From contig JAHDDY010000004.1 in NCBI GenBank assembly GCA_020629115.1, forward strand, positions 28,751 to 91,906: 63,156 nucleotides of DNA, written 5' to 3'. The notes under the pieces are model-generated. The model was not told where the DNA came from, ran no database searches, and was given only the letters and a program-made list of their open reading frames with translations. Shown one piece after another: positions 21,306-30,065 of this stretch (position 1 is its first letter; each line of letters opens with the position of its first letter). The stretch is from Paracoccaceae bacterium. Lineage in GTDB: Bacteria > Pseudomonadota > Alphaproteobacteria > Rhodobacterales > Rhodobacteraceae. A program made the translations under genes and the position numbers.

Positions 21306-22046
21306 TCAGAAGAAGGTCGGCATCATCGTGCCGGAGCACTGCACCACGCAGCCGTTGCCCTGGGGCGGGCGCACGTTCGACGGGACGGGACCGGCGGAAG
21401 CCCCGCCGGCGAAGGGCGGGACGCCGAAGCCCTGGGACGTGCCGAAGGCGGGATAGCCCGGCTCGGGGAAGGGCGTGCGCGACAATTGCCCGTTGCGCAT
21501 GAAGACGGGCGGCGCATTCACGACGACCGGCGGCGCGTAGACCGTATCGGCCACGTACCGCTCCGTCGTGGTGCTGACGGCGGGCAGCGGCGGGGGCGGC
21601 GGCGCGACGATCGTCTGCATCGGGGGCGGCGGAGGCGGGGGCGCGTAGACCGTCTGGATCTGGGGCGGCGGCGGGGGCGGTGCATAGACGGTCTGGACCT
21701 GGGGCGCGACGACCTCGACGAGGGGTCGGGAATGCTCGATCGGGGCCGAGTATGCGACCGGGGCCGAGTATGCGACCGGGGCCGAGTGGACGAGCGGCGC
21801 GCTGTAGGTCATGGGCGCGGCGACCTCGACGGGCGCGGAATAGACCTGGACGCCGTGGTTCACGGGCCGCGCGGGGGCGGCCTGCTCGTAGACGCCCGTA
21901 TAGGTCGAATCGATCAGCACCGGCGTTCCGGGCGGATCGCCCACGTCGTTGATGTACTGCACGTCGTCGAAATAATGGCCGTGATTGAACGGCGCACACC
22001 CGGCCAGCAAAAGCGCACCGGCGGTAACTGTCATCAGGAGTCTCAT
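21306..22046 (-). CDS. Proline-rich repeat lipoprotein
   Basis: A 246-residue protein with a lipoprotein signal: hydrophobic residues 4-16 and lipobox LLAGC with C17 as lipidation site, so it is membrane anchored. The mature chain is low complexity. Several YSAPV/YSAPVA units (about residues 68-105) are followed by three blocks of the form QTVYAPPPPPP (about 117-155), then a Gly/Pro-rich C-terminus with two cysteines in GCVVQCSG. The DNA shows matching direct repeats, for example GTATGCGACCGGGGCCGA twice in a row near 21760. Poly-Pro rods like this can span the periplasm or peptidoglycan, which is inference. No family is recognised. Confidence 0.75.
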   Translation of the reverse strand: MRLLMTVTAGALLLAGCAPFNHGHYFDDVQYINDVGDPPGTPVLIDSTYTGVYEQAAPARPVNHGVQVYSAPVEVAAPMTYSAPLVHSAPVAYSAPVAYSAPIEHSRPLVEVVAPQVQTVYAPPPPPPQIQTVYAPPPPPPPMQTIVAPPPPPLPAVSTTTERYVADTVYAPPVVVNAPPVFMRNGQLSRTPFPEPGYPAFGTSQGFGVPPFAGGASAGPVPSNVRPPQGNGCVVQCSGTMMPTFF

Positions 22047-22246
22047 CGGCCCTCTCCACGGTTGGCGTTTGAGGGAACCATGGACCGCTTCGATACAAAA
22101 ATCCAGAAAAATGTTTCGAGTCCGAAAGATAGGTGCGTTTCTTCAAGTGATATGTCGTATATGAGTCCTTTGCGTCACAGGGTACGGGAGGGGTACGCGG
22201 GGCGAAAACGCGTGTACGGTTCGGGGTTTGCGCGGGGACCGGGCGT

Positions 22247-22732
22247 TCAGAAGATACCCATGGCCAGCCCCGCCCCCAGCGCCGCGCCGAGATCGCGGCA
22301 CCGGGCGAGATCGGCCTCCGCGATGGTCTTCGGCGCGAGGATGGCCTCCGGCGTCTGGGCATGGGTGCGCACGATCAACGGCTCCTGCACCGCCTTGAGC
22401 CGCCACCCGGTCGCGATGCGCGCCGTCTGCCGCGCGGCGTTCTCCCCGTCGGACCCGGCGCAGACCATCTGCGCGTAGGGCCGCCCCTCGATCCTCCCGA
22501 GCGCGTCGTAATACGTGCGGTCGAAGAAATCCTTCATCACCCCCGCGATGGCGGCGAGGTTCTCGGGCGCGGCGAAGAGGTAGCCGGACGCGGCGAGCAG
22601 GTCGTCGGCGGTCGCCTCCCCCGCGCACTTGAGGATGGTCTCGCACTCCTCCCGCGCGGCCCCGGCGGCGGCCTCGGCCATCTGCGCCGTGCCGCCGGTG
22701 CGGGAATGGTGGACGATGAGGAGCATGGGCAT
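22247..22732 (-). CDS. Flavodoxin-like / NAD(P)H-dependent FMN reductase family protein
   Basis: A 161-residue flavodoxin-fold protein. The FMN phosphate loop HHSRTGGTAQMAEAAAGA (residues 8-25) has the T/SxTGxT character of flavodoxins, and GYLFAAPENLAAIAGVMKDFFDRTYYD is the typical second flavin-contact block of the FMN reductase/WrbA-like group. VCAGSDGENAARQ supplies the third loop. The role is probably a small flavoprotein oxidoreductase or electron carrier; partner unknown. It stands alone next to the A+T-rich patch. Confidence 0.82.
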   Translation of the reverse strand: MPMLLIVHHSRTGGTAQMAEAAAGAAREECETILKCAGEATADDLLAASGYLFAAPENLAAIAGVMKDFFDRTYYDALGRIEGRPYAQMVCAGSDGENAARQTARIATGWRLKAVQEPLIVRTHAQTPEAILAPKTIAEADLARCRDLGAALGAGLAMGIF

Positions 22733-22803
22733 CGAGTAACCCCATTTCGTTTATCTCTGGAAATCTGGTCAGCATTATCGAGAGTGCCGGTCCAGAGAAA
22801 GCA

Positions 22804-22837
22804 AGCCTGCATTCGATCCGCGGCTCGAATGCAGGCT
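22804..22837. repeat. Perfect 13-bp inverted repeat at the edge of an A+T-rich patch
   Basis: AGCCTGCATTCGA (22804-22816) and TCGAATGCAGGCT (22825-22837) are exact reverse complements with an 8-nt loop TCCGCGGC. It is intergenic, between the flavodoxin gene start and the 3' end of the A+T-rich gene. A second shorter repeat, TCTCTGGA / TCCAGAGA (22754-22761 and 22791-22798), lies just beside it. A regulatory or recombination site is possible. On the minus strand no T tract follows, so it is not a standard terminator for the unknown gene. Confidence 0.65.
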
Positions 22838-22948
22838 CATCCACTTTTCAGCTTCACGCTCCGCCAGCAAGTCCACAACCTGCTCGTAAGCGGCTATGAC
22901 TAAATAGCAAATTGGTTACAACCTCATAGGGGGCAAAAAACGTTACCC

Positions 22949-23746
22949 CTAACTGGCGCTGGGTCGGTCGCTCGGAGTCCCCTCTGGAAGGATTTCGGCG
23001 AAAGCATTCGTTTCAAAGTGAGGTAGCATCAAGGCGCGCCGTATTTGTGCTTTGTCGATCACCTCAGAAACCCATCGGTCAGGATTGTACAAAAGTGACA
23101 ATGCTGGAAAACGCACACCATGGCCCGGATATTCTTTTGCGTAGTCTTCTTTCAGGGGGTCATATTTGAGGTGATCATAATGTATAGCTATAGATAAAGG
23201 AACAGACGGTAACCACCTATGCCAAACTCTTCTTCGATAGTCTTTGATTGCACTTGTCTCGTCCCACAACGCATTTGGGGACTTCTGCTCTTGTAACAAC
23301 TGCCTTATCGGAGCGGCTTCGGTTTTGAAATTTGCCGGAACAGCCACACTGAATGAGTGCGCATCAAAGTGAGCGGCAAACATTTTGGCCATAATACCGA
23401 TACCACGACCACGCCGAAATGATAGTTGCATACCAATCCAAGCTGTTTGTAATGACTGCTCCTGAAATAGGCGACAAGTCTTCAGAACTCTGCGCCTCAT
23501 TTGTGCGGTGGGCAGATTATCTCGGTTTAAACGAAAAGGTGAGCTTCGTATTTTTCCATGATTAATCGCATCTCGAAATATCCATGCGAGTAAAGCATCC
23601 GTCGACTGCTGTCTCTGTTTGATTTGGCTGTACTGTGGATATGCTACAAACGACAGCAGACAAGCGGCGGCACCAAGCAGGTCAGTATCTGAAGGAACAC
23701 AGAATTTTTCAAACGGCTTGCTGTGGATGTACTTCAAGCCGCTCAT
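22949..23746 (-). CDS. Unrecognised protein in an A+T-rich patch, probably acquired
   Basis: A 265-residue soluble-looking protein with no signal peptide or membrane helix and no domain I recognise. It is basic and aromatic in the middle (RRRVWHRWLPSVPLSIAIHYDHLKYDP) and has a helical Arg/Gln-rich first half (SQIKQRQQSTDALLAWIFRDA). Base composition and codon use differ sharply from all neighbours: many A/T-ending codons, while adjacent genes use G/C almost always. A good RBS (GGAGAGGTGA) directly precedes the ATG, so it is probably expressed. It sits between a flavodoxin gene and ilvD without any integrase or transposase nearby. Recent transfer is inferred from composition only. Confidence 0.7.
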   Translation of the reverse strand: MSGLKYIHSKPFEKFCVPSDTDLLGAAACLLSFVAYPQYSQIKQRQQSTDALLAWIFRDAINHGKIRSSPFRLNRDNLPTAQMRRRVLKTCRLFQEQSLQTAWIGMQLSFRRGRGIGIMAKMFAAHFDAHSFSVAVPANFKTEAAPIRQLLQEQKSPNALWDETSAIKDYRRRVWHRWLPSVPLSIAIHYDHLKYDPLKEDYAKEYPGHGVRFPALSLLYNPDRWVSEVIDKAQIRRALMLPHFETNAFAEILPEGTPSDRPSAS

Positions 23747-23802
23747 TCACCTCTCCATTTTGGAGGCTTATCAGCCCTGGATTGCAGATTTATCACCCAC
23801 CC

Positions 23803-25542
23803 TCACAGATCCGGGTACGAATGCCCCTCGTGCTTCCCGCCCGGATGCGTCACCGCGCCGTTCACGGTCGGGCCGACGAGCTGGGCGTATTTCCACAGGG
23901 CACCCGCCCCGTAGATCGTCTGGCGCGGGCCTTTCCAGTCCTTGCGGCGGGCCTCCATCTCCTCGTCCGACACGGCGACGGAAATGTCGCCGGATACCGC
24001 GTCGAGGGTGATGACGTCGCCGTCGCGGAGCAGGCCGATGGGACCGCCGACCGCCGCCTCCGGCCCCACATGGCCCACGCAGAAGCCGCGGGTCGCGCCG
24101 GAGAAACGCCCGTCGGTGATGAGCGCGACCTTCTTGCCCATGCCCTGGCCGGATAGCGCGGCGGTGGTGGCGAGCATCTCGCGCATGCCGGGGCCGCCCT
24201 TCGGCCCCTCGTTGCGGATGACGATCACGTCGCCCTCTTCATACGTGCGGGCCTTCACCGCCTCGAACGCGTCCTCCTCGCAGTCGAAGACGCGCGCGGG
24301 GCCGGTGAAACGCTGGTGCTGACGCTCCATCCCGGCGACCTTCACGATGGCCCCTTCCGGGGCGAGGTTGCCCTTGAGGCCGACCACGCCGCCGGTATCC
24401 GACAGGGGCGTCTCGACGGGGTGGATGACGCGCCCGTCGGCCACGTCCGACACGCCGTCGAGATTCTCGGCCATGGTCATGCCGGTCGCGGTCATGCAGT
24501 CGCCATGCAGCAGGCCCGCCTTCAGGAGCTGCTTCATCACGGCCATCACGCCGCCCACTTCATACAGGTCCTTCGCCACATACTGCCCGCCGGGTTTCAG
24601 ATCGACGAAATACGGGGTCGACTTGAAGATCTCGCACACGTCGAACAGGTCGAAGTCGATCCCCGCCTCGTGGGCGATGGCGGGCAGGTGCAGGCCCGCA
24701 TTGGTCGAGCCGCCCGTGCAGGCGACGACCCGCGCGGCGTTCTCCAGAGACTTGCGGGTCACGATGTCGCGCGCGCGGATATCCTGCGCCAGCAGGTTCA
24801 TCACCGCCTGCCCGCTGGCCACGCAATACTGGTCGCGGCTTTCGTACACCGCCGGCGCGCCCGACGAGTTGGGCAGGGCCAGGCCGATGGCCTCCGATAC
24901 GCAGGCCATGGTGTTGGCCGTGAACTGTCCGCCGCAGGCCCCGGCAGTGGGACAAGCGACCCGCTCCAGCTTCTCCAGTTCGCAGCTGCTCATGTTTCCG
25001 GCCTGGTGCTGGCCGACCGCCTCGAACACGTCCTGCACCGTCACGTCGCGCCCGTCGACGCGCCCGGGCAGGATCGAGCCGCCGTAGACGAAGACCGACG
25101 GCACGTTCAGCCGGACCATGGCCATCATCATCCCCGGCAGCGACTTGTCGCAGCCCGCCAGCCCGACGATGGCGTCGTAGCAATGGCCGCGCATGGTCAG
25201 CTCGACGGTATCGGCGATGGCCTCGCGGGAGGCGAGCGAGGAGCGCATCCCCTCGTGGCCCATCGCGATGCCGTCGGTGACGGTGATGGTGGTGAACTCG
25301 CGCGGGGAGCCGTGCGCCTCCTTCACGCCGAGCTTGGCGGCCTGGGCCTGGCGGTTCAGCGCGATGTTGCAGGGCGCGGCCTCGTTCCAGCAGGTCGCCA
25401 CGCCGACGAGGGGGCGGTGGATCTCCTCGTCCGACATGCCCATGGCGTAGAGGAACGAGCGATGGGGCGCGCGGGCCGGGCCTTCGGTGACGTGGCGGCT
25501 GGGGAGTTTCGACTTGTCGAAGACGGGGTTGGGCGCGTCCAT
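23803..25542 (-). CDS. ilvD: Dihydroxy-acid dehydratase IlvD
   Basis: IlvD dehydrates 2,3-dihydroxy-acids to 2-oxo acids in valine and isoleucine synthesis, using an Fe-S cluster and Mg. The 579 residues match the IlvD/Edd family: C58 (AAPCN), C131 ([11 protein letters not shown]) and C203 (AGACGGQF) fall where the family has its cluster ligands. The C-terminal block [21 protein letters not shown] is present. The related sugar-acid dehydratases of this family share these motifs, so a sugar-acid substrate is possible but less likely. The ATG at 25542 is chosen; 14 extra upstream residues are basic and non-conserved in character. The 3' end lies 56 bp from the A+T-rich gene. Confidence 0.93.
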   Translation of the reverse strand: MDAPNPVFDKSKLPSRHVTEGPARAPHRSFLYAMGMSDEEIHRPLVGVATCWNEAAPCNIALNRQAQAAKLGVKEAHGSPREFTTITVTDGIAMGHEGMRSSLASREAIADTVELTMRGHCYDAIVGLAGCDKSLPGMMMAMVRLNVPSVFVYGGSILPGRVDGRDVTVQDVFEAVGQHQAGNMSSCELEKLERVACPTAGACGGQFTANTMACVSEAIGLALPNSSGAPAVYESRDQYCVASGQAVMNLLAQDIRARDIVTRKSLENAARVVACTGGSTNAGLHLPAIAHEAGIDFDLFDVCEIFKSTPYFVDLKPGGQYVAKDLYEVGGVMAVMKQLLKAGLLHGDCMTATGMTMAENLDGVSDVADGRVIHPVETPLSDTGGVVGLKGNLAPEGAIVKVAGMERQHQRFTGPARVFDCEEDAFEAVKARTYEEGDVIVIRNEGPKGGPGMREMLATTAALSGQGMGKKVALITDGRFSGATRGFCVGHVGPEAAVGGPIGLLRDGDVITLDAVSGDISVAVSDEEMEARRKDWKGPRQTIYGAGALWKYAQLVGPTVNGAVTHPGGKHEGHSYPDL

Positions 25543-25632
25543 GGAGGGCCTGCCTTTTCGATTGGGTGCACGATCGCGCGGCACGTTAATCGGTCGGCTA
25601 CGAACGCGAAAGCCCTATTCGCCGGCGGCGTC

Positions 25633-27027
25633 CTACTCCGTAATGCGCAAGCCGAGATCGGAGATCAGATCGTCGGTCAACTGGTGCATGCTCTCCCGCA
25701 CACGGGCCTCGTTGTCGGCGCGGTAGGTGCGGCCGTTGCCTGCGCACCGACGCATGTTCTCGTCGGCGTTCGGGGCGAGGGTATTCGCGATGAACGTGTC
25801 GTTGGCGGTGGGTGCGTCCCCGGGGGCGCGCCGGACCGGCAGGTAGACCAGATTCATCCCGACGACCTCCGTATTGTGAAGTCGGCGAAAGACATCGCAG
25901 GCGAGCGGGTCGAGACCTTGCAGGTAGCCCGAACGCGGTTCGAAGGTGCGGAATTCGGGGTCCTGGCCGAACTGGTGATCGGCCCCTCCCTGCACGCCAT
26001 CCTCCGCCACGCTCCATTGCAGCACGTCGGCGACGCCATCGGTGAAGATGGCCACGAAGCGCTTTTCCGGTAGGACGGCACCGGGCGAACGGTCTGCCCG
26101 GGCTATGAGTTCGGCGATATCCTCGAAGGAGGCGTGATAGTTCGTCCCCCCCTGCCAGATGCTGCTCACGGCTTCGACCGCCGCGAGACCGGTCGCAGCG
26201 GCCGTCGCGTCGTTCGTCAGCGGGACCGGATTCTCGGCATCGTTGGAAAAAGTATGCACGGCGACGTAGACTTCGAGGTCCCGTCTGGAGATGCGGGACA
26301 ACTGATTGATGGCCGTATCTATCGCATCCTTGACCACGTCGATCCGAAGCTTCGCGCCGAAAGCGCGCAGGTAGTCGGGATAGTTGCTTTCATTGCCTCT
26401 ATGACAGGCGAAGGCGCAACCGCTCTGGTCGATCATGATCGTCTGATCGTCATAGCTCGCGCCGACATTCATCGAGGGCGATGTGTCGATTACGAAGTGT
26501 ACCTCGACGCGCTGACGCAGCGGCACGCTCACCTTGGTATCGACGTCCATGAAGATACTGGTCGGAAGCAAGGTGCCGAGAACCGTATCGTGTCGCCCGA
26601 CGAAATCCAGCTCGGCATCGACCCGGCTTCCCTGCAACGTGAAGTCCACGTTCAGGGATACCTGGTCGGCGACATCGAACGATCGCATCGCGTTGTCGAA
26701 CGCCTTCGTGGTGACGGAGACAGCCTGAGCTTTCATCGCCGCCTCCGACAGGCCGGAGTTCTGTAGGGCGGCGGCGGCCAGCGATCGCGCGCCGATCAGG
26801 AGAGCGGCATCCGCCGCCCTTTGCGCCCTGTTCTTGTCCGACACCGCCTTTGCGTAATCGAGCGACATCATGCCGGTCGCGGCGATGAGGGGCAACAGGA
26901 GAGCCGTCATTGTTATGATACTGCCCGCGGTGCAGTTCGAGAAGCGCCCGACAGCCTTGAGGAATCCGCACCGCATCGTGCGACGTGGTGGGGAGGCGTC
27001 ATGGACGCGGGCGAACGGTGACGGCAT
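25633..27027 (-). CDS. TadG-like pilus-assembly protein with von Willebrand factor A domain
   Basis: A 464-residue protein with a short cytoplasmic N-terminus, one transmembrane helix at about residues 34-58 (ITMTALLLPLIAATGMMSLDYA, the TadE/TadG-like segment), then a periplasmic or surface part. A vWA domain starts near residue 175 with the MIDAS motif DTSPS (181-185) and later FVAIFTDGVADVLQ. An insertion after the MIDAS contains two cysteines in a short space (SGCAFACHRG). TadG proteins belong to Flp/Tad pili, but no other tad gene is in the window, so this is an orphan copy. ATG 27027 has GAAGGG about 7 nt upstream. A TTG 36 nt earlier is an alternative start. Confidence 0.85.
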   Translation of the reverse strand: MPSPFARVHDASPPRRTMRCGFLKAVGRFSNCTAGSIITMTALLLPLIAATGMMSLDYAKAVSDKNRAQRAADAALLIGARSLAAAALQNSGLSEAAMKAQAVSVTTKAFDNAMRSFDVADQVSLNVDFTLQGSRVDAELDFVGRHDTVLGTLLPTSIFMDVDTKVSVPLRQRVEVHFVIDTSPSMNVGASYDDQTIMIDQSGCAFACHRGNESNYPDYLRAFGAKLRIDVVKDAIDTAINQLSRISRRDLEVYVAVHTFSNDAENPVPLTNDATAAATGLAAVEAVSSIWQGGTNYHASFEDIAELIARADRSPGAVLPEKRFVAIFTDGVADVLQWSVAEDGVQGGADHQFGQDPEFRTFEPRSGYLQGLDPLACDVFRRLHNTEVVGMNLVYLPVRRAPGDAPTANDTFIANTLAPNADENMRRCAGNGRTYRADNEARVRESMHQLTDDLISDLGLRITE

Positions 27028-27155
27028 CGATTGACCCTTCGGACCTGCTTCTGCTGCGGCCAATGTGAACGAAAGCGGTTACGACGGGATGAAGTACCCG
27101 ATACGACCGACGGCCAGTCCGCCACGACGTCTTGCGCTAGTTCGCCGGGGACGGC

Positions 27156-28103
27156 ATGCTCAGCCGCATGAGCACCCTCCTCTACCAGCACGCCGCCTTC
27201 GCCGACCATCGCGTCCCCCAGGGCCATCCCGAGCGGCCCGACCGGGTGCGGGCGACGGCGCGGGCATTGTCGGATGCCGCGTTCGACGGGCTGATACGGC
27301 GCGAGTCGCCGCTGGCCGAGGCGGCGGTCGCCGAACTGGCGCATCCGCCCTCCTACATCGAGTCGATCCTCAAGGCCGCGCCCGCCGAGCGGCTGGTGAA
27401 CCTCGACCCCGATACCTGGATGTCGCCCGGGTCGGTCGAGGCGGCGCTGCGGGCGGTGGGGGCCTCGAATGCCGCCGTGGACGCGGTGATGGCCGGCGAG
27501 GCGCAGAACGCCTTCTGCGACCATCGCCCGCCCGGCCACCATGCCGAGAAGACCCGGGCGATGGGATTCTGCCTCTTCTCCACCGCCGCCATCGCCGCGC
27601 GCCACGCGATCCGCGCGCACGGGTTGGAGCGGGTGGCCGTGGTCGATTTCGACGTGCATCACGGCAACGGCACGCAGGACGTGGTGGAGGGTGATCCGAC
27701 AATTTTCTACGCCTCCTCCCACGAGGGCGGCATCTTTCCCGGCACGGGTCACGCGCACGAGACGGGGGTAGGCAATATCGTCAACGTCCCGCTCGACCAC
27801 GGTGCGGGCGGCATCGCCTTCCGCGCGGCCTACGAGCGGACCATCCTGCCCGCGCTCGACGCCTTCGCGCCGCAACTCCTGATCGTCTCCGCCGGGTTCG
27901 ACGCCCACCGCGCCGACCCGCTCGCCTCTCTGCAGCTGGAGACCGGGGATTTCGCCTGGATCACCGAGCGGCTGTGCGAGGCGGCGGCGGCGCATTGCGA
28001 CGGACGGCTTGTCTCGCTGCTGGAAGGCGGCTACGACCTGACGGCGCTGGGCGAGAGTACCGCCGCCCATGTCGCCACCCTGATGACCGCCGCGAAGGGC
28101 TGA
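27156..28103 (+). CDS. Histone deacetylase-like amidohydrolase (acetoin utilization/HDAC family)
   Basis: A 315-residue zinc amidohydrolase of the arginase/deacetylase fold. Zinc ligands are D166 and H168 (DFDVHHGNGTQDVV) and D249 (SAGFDAHRADPL). The substrate tunnel motif RPPGHHAEKTRAMGFC supplies the catalytic His pair. Bacterial members deacetylate small molecules such as acetylpolyamines or acetylated proteins; the substrate cannot be told here. The ATG at 27156 has GGGGAC upstream; another ATG four codons later lacks an RBS. It is the first gene of the hdac-xseB-ispA run typical of Rhodobacterales, and xseB starts 4 bp after its stop. Confidence 0.92.
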   Translation: MLSRMSTLLYQHAAFADHRVPQGHPERPDRVRATARALSDAAFDGLIRRESPLAEAAVAELAHPPSYIESILKAAPAERLVNLDPDTWMSPGSVEAALRAVGASNAAVDAVMAGEAQNAFCDHRPPGHHAEKTRAMGFCLFSTAAIAARHAIRAHGLERVAVVDFDVHHGNGTQDVVEGDPTIFYASSHEGGIFPGTGHAHETGVGNIVNVPLDHGAGGIAFRAAYERTILPALDAFAPQLLIVSAGFDAHRADPLASLQLETGDFAWITERLCEAAAAHCDGRLVSLLEGGYDLTALGESTAAHVATLMTAAKG

Positions 28104-28107
28104 CCCC

Positions 28108-28374
28108 ATGGCCGAGACGACGACCGATGCGAAGACCCCCGCCGACATCAAGAAGATGAGCTTCGAGCAGGCGATGCGCGAGCTGGAGACGATCATCGAC
28201 AAACTCGACGGCGGCGACGTGCCGCTGGAGGACTCGATCACGATCTACGAACGCGGCGCGGCCCTGCAACGCCATTGCGAAGGCAAGCTGAAGCAGGCCG
28301 AGATGCGGGTGCAGAAGATCGTGGCATCGGCCGACGGCACCGCCGAGCGGGCCGAAGACGCCCGCTTCGACTAA
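28108..28374 (+). CDS. xseB: Exodeoxyribonuclease VII small subunit
   Basis: XseB, the small subunit of exonuclease VII, which degrades single-stranded DNA in both directions together with XseA. At 88 residues it has the normal size. The family core is visible: MSFEQAMRELETIIDKLDGGDVPLEDSI and the following YERGAALQRHCEGKL, an alpha-helical hairpin. The N-terminal 12 residues are low complexity. It is tightly packed between the deacetylase and ispA, 4 bp on each side. xseA is elsewhere. Confidence 0.96.
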   Translation: MAETTTDAKTPADIKKMSFEQAMRELETIIDKLDGGDVPLEDSITIYERGAALQRHCEGKLKQAEMRVQKIVASADGTAERAEDARFD

Positions 28375-28378
28375 GCCG

Positions 28379-29284
28379 ATGACCGACCTGCCCGCCCGCC
28401 TCGCCGAGAACGCCCGCGCCGTCGCCGCCGCGCTCGACACGCTGCTGCCCCGGGCGGAGGTGGACGGGGTGCGCTGCGCCGAGGGGCGGCTGCTCGACGC
28501 CATGCGCTACGGCTCCGAGGGCGGCAAGCGCCTGCGCGCCTTCCTCGCGGTCGAGACGGCGACGCTGTTCGGCACGGAGCGGAGCCACGCCCTGCGCGTG
28601 GGCGCGGCCATCGAGTGCATCCACGCCTATTCGTTGGTCCACGACGACCTGCCGAGCATGGACGACGACGATACGCGCCGGGGGCGGCCGACGACGCATG
28701 TCGCCTTCGACGAGGCGACCGCGATCCTCGCCGGGGACGCGCTCCAGACGATGGCCTTCGCCATCCTCGCGGACGAGGCGACCCACGAGAACCCCTTCAT
28801 CCGCTGCCAGCTCGTCGCCTGCCTCGCCAAGGCGTCGGGCGCGCGGGGGATGGTCGGGGGACAGATGATCGACATCGAGGCGGAGCGCGCGGACGCGCCG
28901 CTGTCGCTGGCCGAGATATCGCGCCTGCAACGCATGAAGACCGGCGCGCTCATCGAGGCGTCGTGCAGCATGGGCGCGATCCTCGGCCAGGCCTCGGCGG
29001 CGAGCCGCCGGGCGGTCGAGTTCTACGCCCGCGACTTCGGCCTCGCCTTCCAGATCCGCGACGACCTGCTCGACGCGACGGGGGATGCGGCGGCGGTGGG
29101 CAAGGCGGTGGCGAAGGATGCCGATGCGGGCAAGGCGACCTTCGTGGACCTCCTCGGCATCGACGGCGCGACCGACCGCGCGGCCCTCCTGACGGAGCAG
29201 GCCAAGGCGCACCTGAAGCCGCTGGGCGCGCGGGCGGATATCCTGCGTGCGCTGGCGGACCATGCGCTGACGCGGGCGTCCTGA
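28379..29284 (+). CDS. ispA: Farnesyl/geranyl diphosphate synthase (IspA-type polyprenyl synthetase)
   Basis: This enzyme joins isopentenyl diphosphate to DMAPP and GPP to give farnesyl diphosphate, the branch point to ubiquinone, carotenoids and bactoprenol. The 301 residues show both Asp-rich motifs: the first aspartate-rich motif begins at D89 (DDLPSMDDDDTRRG) and the second at D228 (DDLLDATGD). The conserved GGKRLRAFL substrate block lies near residue 46. dxs follows after a single intervening gene, so precursor supply and chain elongation are co-located. Product length cannot be fixed by eye, but the pattern before the first motif (IHAYSLVHDDLP) is of the FPP-synthase type. Confidence 0.95.
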   Translation: MTDLPARLAENARAVAAALDTLLPRAEVDGVRCAEGRLLDAMRYGSEGGKRLRAFLAVETATLFGTERSHALRVGAAIECIHAYSLVHDDLPSMDDDDTRRGRPTTHVAFDEATAILAGDALQTMAFAILADEATHENPFIRCQLVACLAKASGARGMVGGQMIDIEAERADAPLSLAEISRLQRMKTGALIEASCSMGAILGQASAASRRAVEFYARDFGLAFQIRDDLLDATGDAAAVGKAVAKDADAGKATFVDLLGIDGATDRAALLTEQAKAHLKPLGARADILRALADHALTRAS

Positions 29285-29394
29285 CCGCCTGCCCTGCCCC
29301 CCGCGAAGGCGACCGTTCGGTACCGCCACTTAACAAACGCGCCCCCCTCGTGTATCCCGGACCGCATTGTCGCGTATGACCCCGGGAGCGTTCC

Positions 29395-29925
29395 ATGCCC
29401 ATCCTTCTCTTCATCATCGGCGTCGCCACCACGGTCGGCATCTGGTACTGGCGCATGAAGCGGGCCGGGGAGCTGGTCGGCGATATCGCGGGGGCGGCGC
29501 AGGACGTGCGCAACGCCGCGCGGCGCTTCGGCTTCCGGCGCAAGACGAACGTGCATCCCGTGGACAGCCTCGACGACGCGCGCGTGGCGGCCGTTGGCGC
29601 GGTGCTGGCCGTCGCGGCCTCGGACGGGGACCTGACGGCGGGCGAGCTGGACGCGGCGCGCGACGAGGCGATGGCCACCTTCGGCATCGACGCGGCGGAG
29701 GCGACCGAGATGGTCGCGCTGGCCCGCTGGACGGTCGGCCAGTGCGGCAATACCGACAACGCCGTCTACCGCCTGACCCGCCGCACCCGCGCGCTGGCCG
29801 GGACCGAGGTGCGCGACGACCTGGAGCGGATGGCCCGCACCGTGGCGGCGGTGGATGCCGGATCGGACGCCGGGCGGACCGAGGACGCCCTCGCCCATAT
29901 CGGGCGGCATTTCCGTACCGGGTAG
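29395..29925 (+). CDS. TerB-family protein with N-terminal membrane anchor
   Basis: A 176-residue protein with one N-terminal hydrophobic helix (residues 2-19, [18 protein letters not shown]) and a helical cytoplasmic domain. The segment [30 protein letters not shown] has the TerB signature of a helix followed by the acidic SDGxLTxxEL loop. TerB-like domains occur in tellurite-resistance and DjlA-type proteins and are thought to bind metal; a function here is unknown. The RBS is only fair (GGGAGCG). It separates ispA and dxs, which are often adjacent in relatives. Confidence 0.8.
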   Translation: MPILLFIIGVATTVGIWYWRMKRAGELVGDIAGAAQDVRNAARRFGFRRKTNVHPVDSLDDARVAAVGAVLAVAASDGDLTAGELDAARDEAMATFGIDAAEATEMVALARWTVGQCGNTDNAVYRLTRRTRALAGTEVRDDLERMARTVAAVDAGSDAGRTEDALAHIGRHFRTG

Positions 29926-30065
29926 GGCGTTCGACCGTCAGGCGGGCGCGACAGGAGGACTGTCACGCATTGGCATCGGGCGTCGATGGCGCTAACGTGG
30001 CGCGTCGATACACACTCCTGCGCCCCGGCCTCCACGCCCCGGCCCGAAGACGGAAGGCCCTGCCC

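Noticed and set aside
22841-22930. Possible tRNA fragment or attachment site beside the A+T-rich gene
   Set aside because: No cloverleaf, T-arm motif or matching direct repeat was found on the other side of the island.
24316-26073. 585-residue plus-strand open frame opposite ilvD and the TadG-like gene
   Set aside because: It spans two real genes on the minus strand and has no RBS or domain.
29367-30065. N-terminal extension of dxs
   Set aside because: The frame is open back to 29367 but overlaps the TerB-like gene in another frame, and the Dxs family begins at the GTG at 30066.
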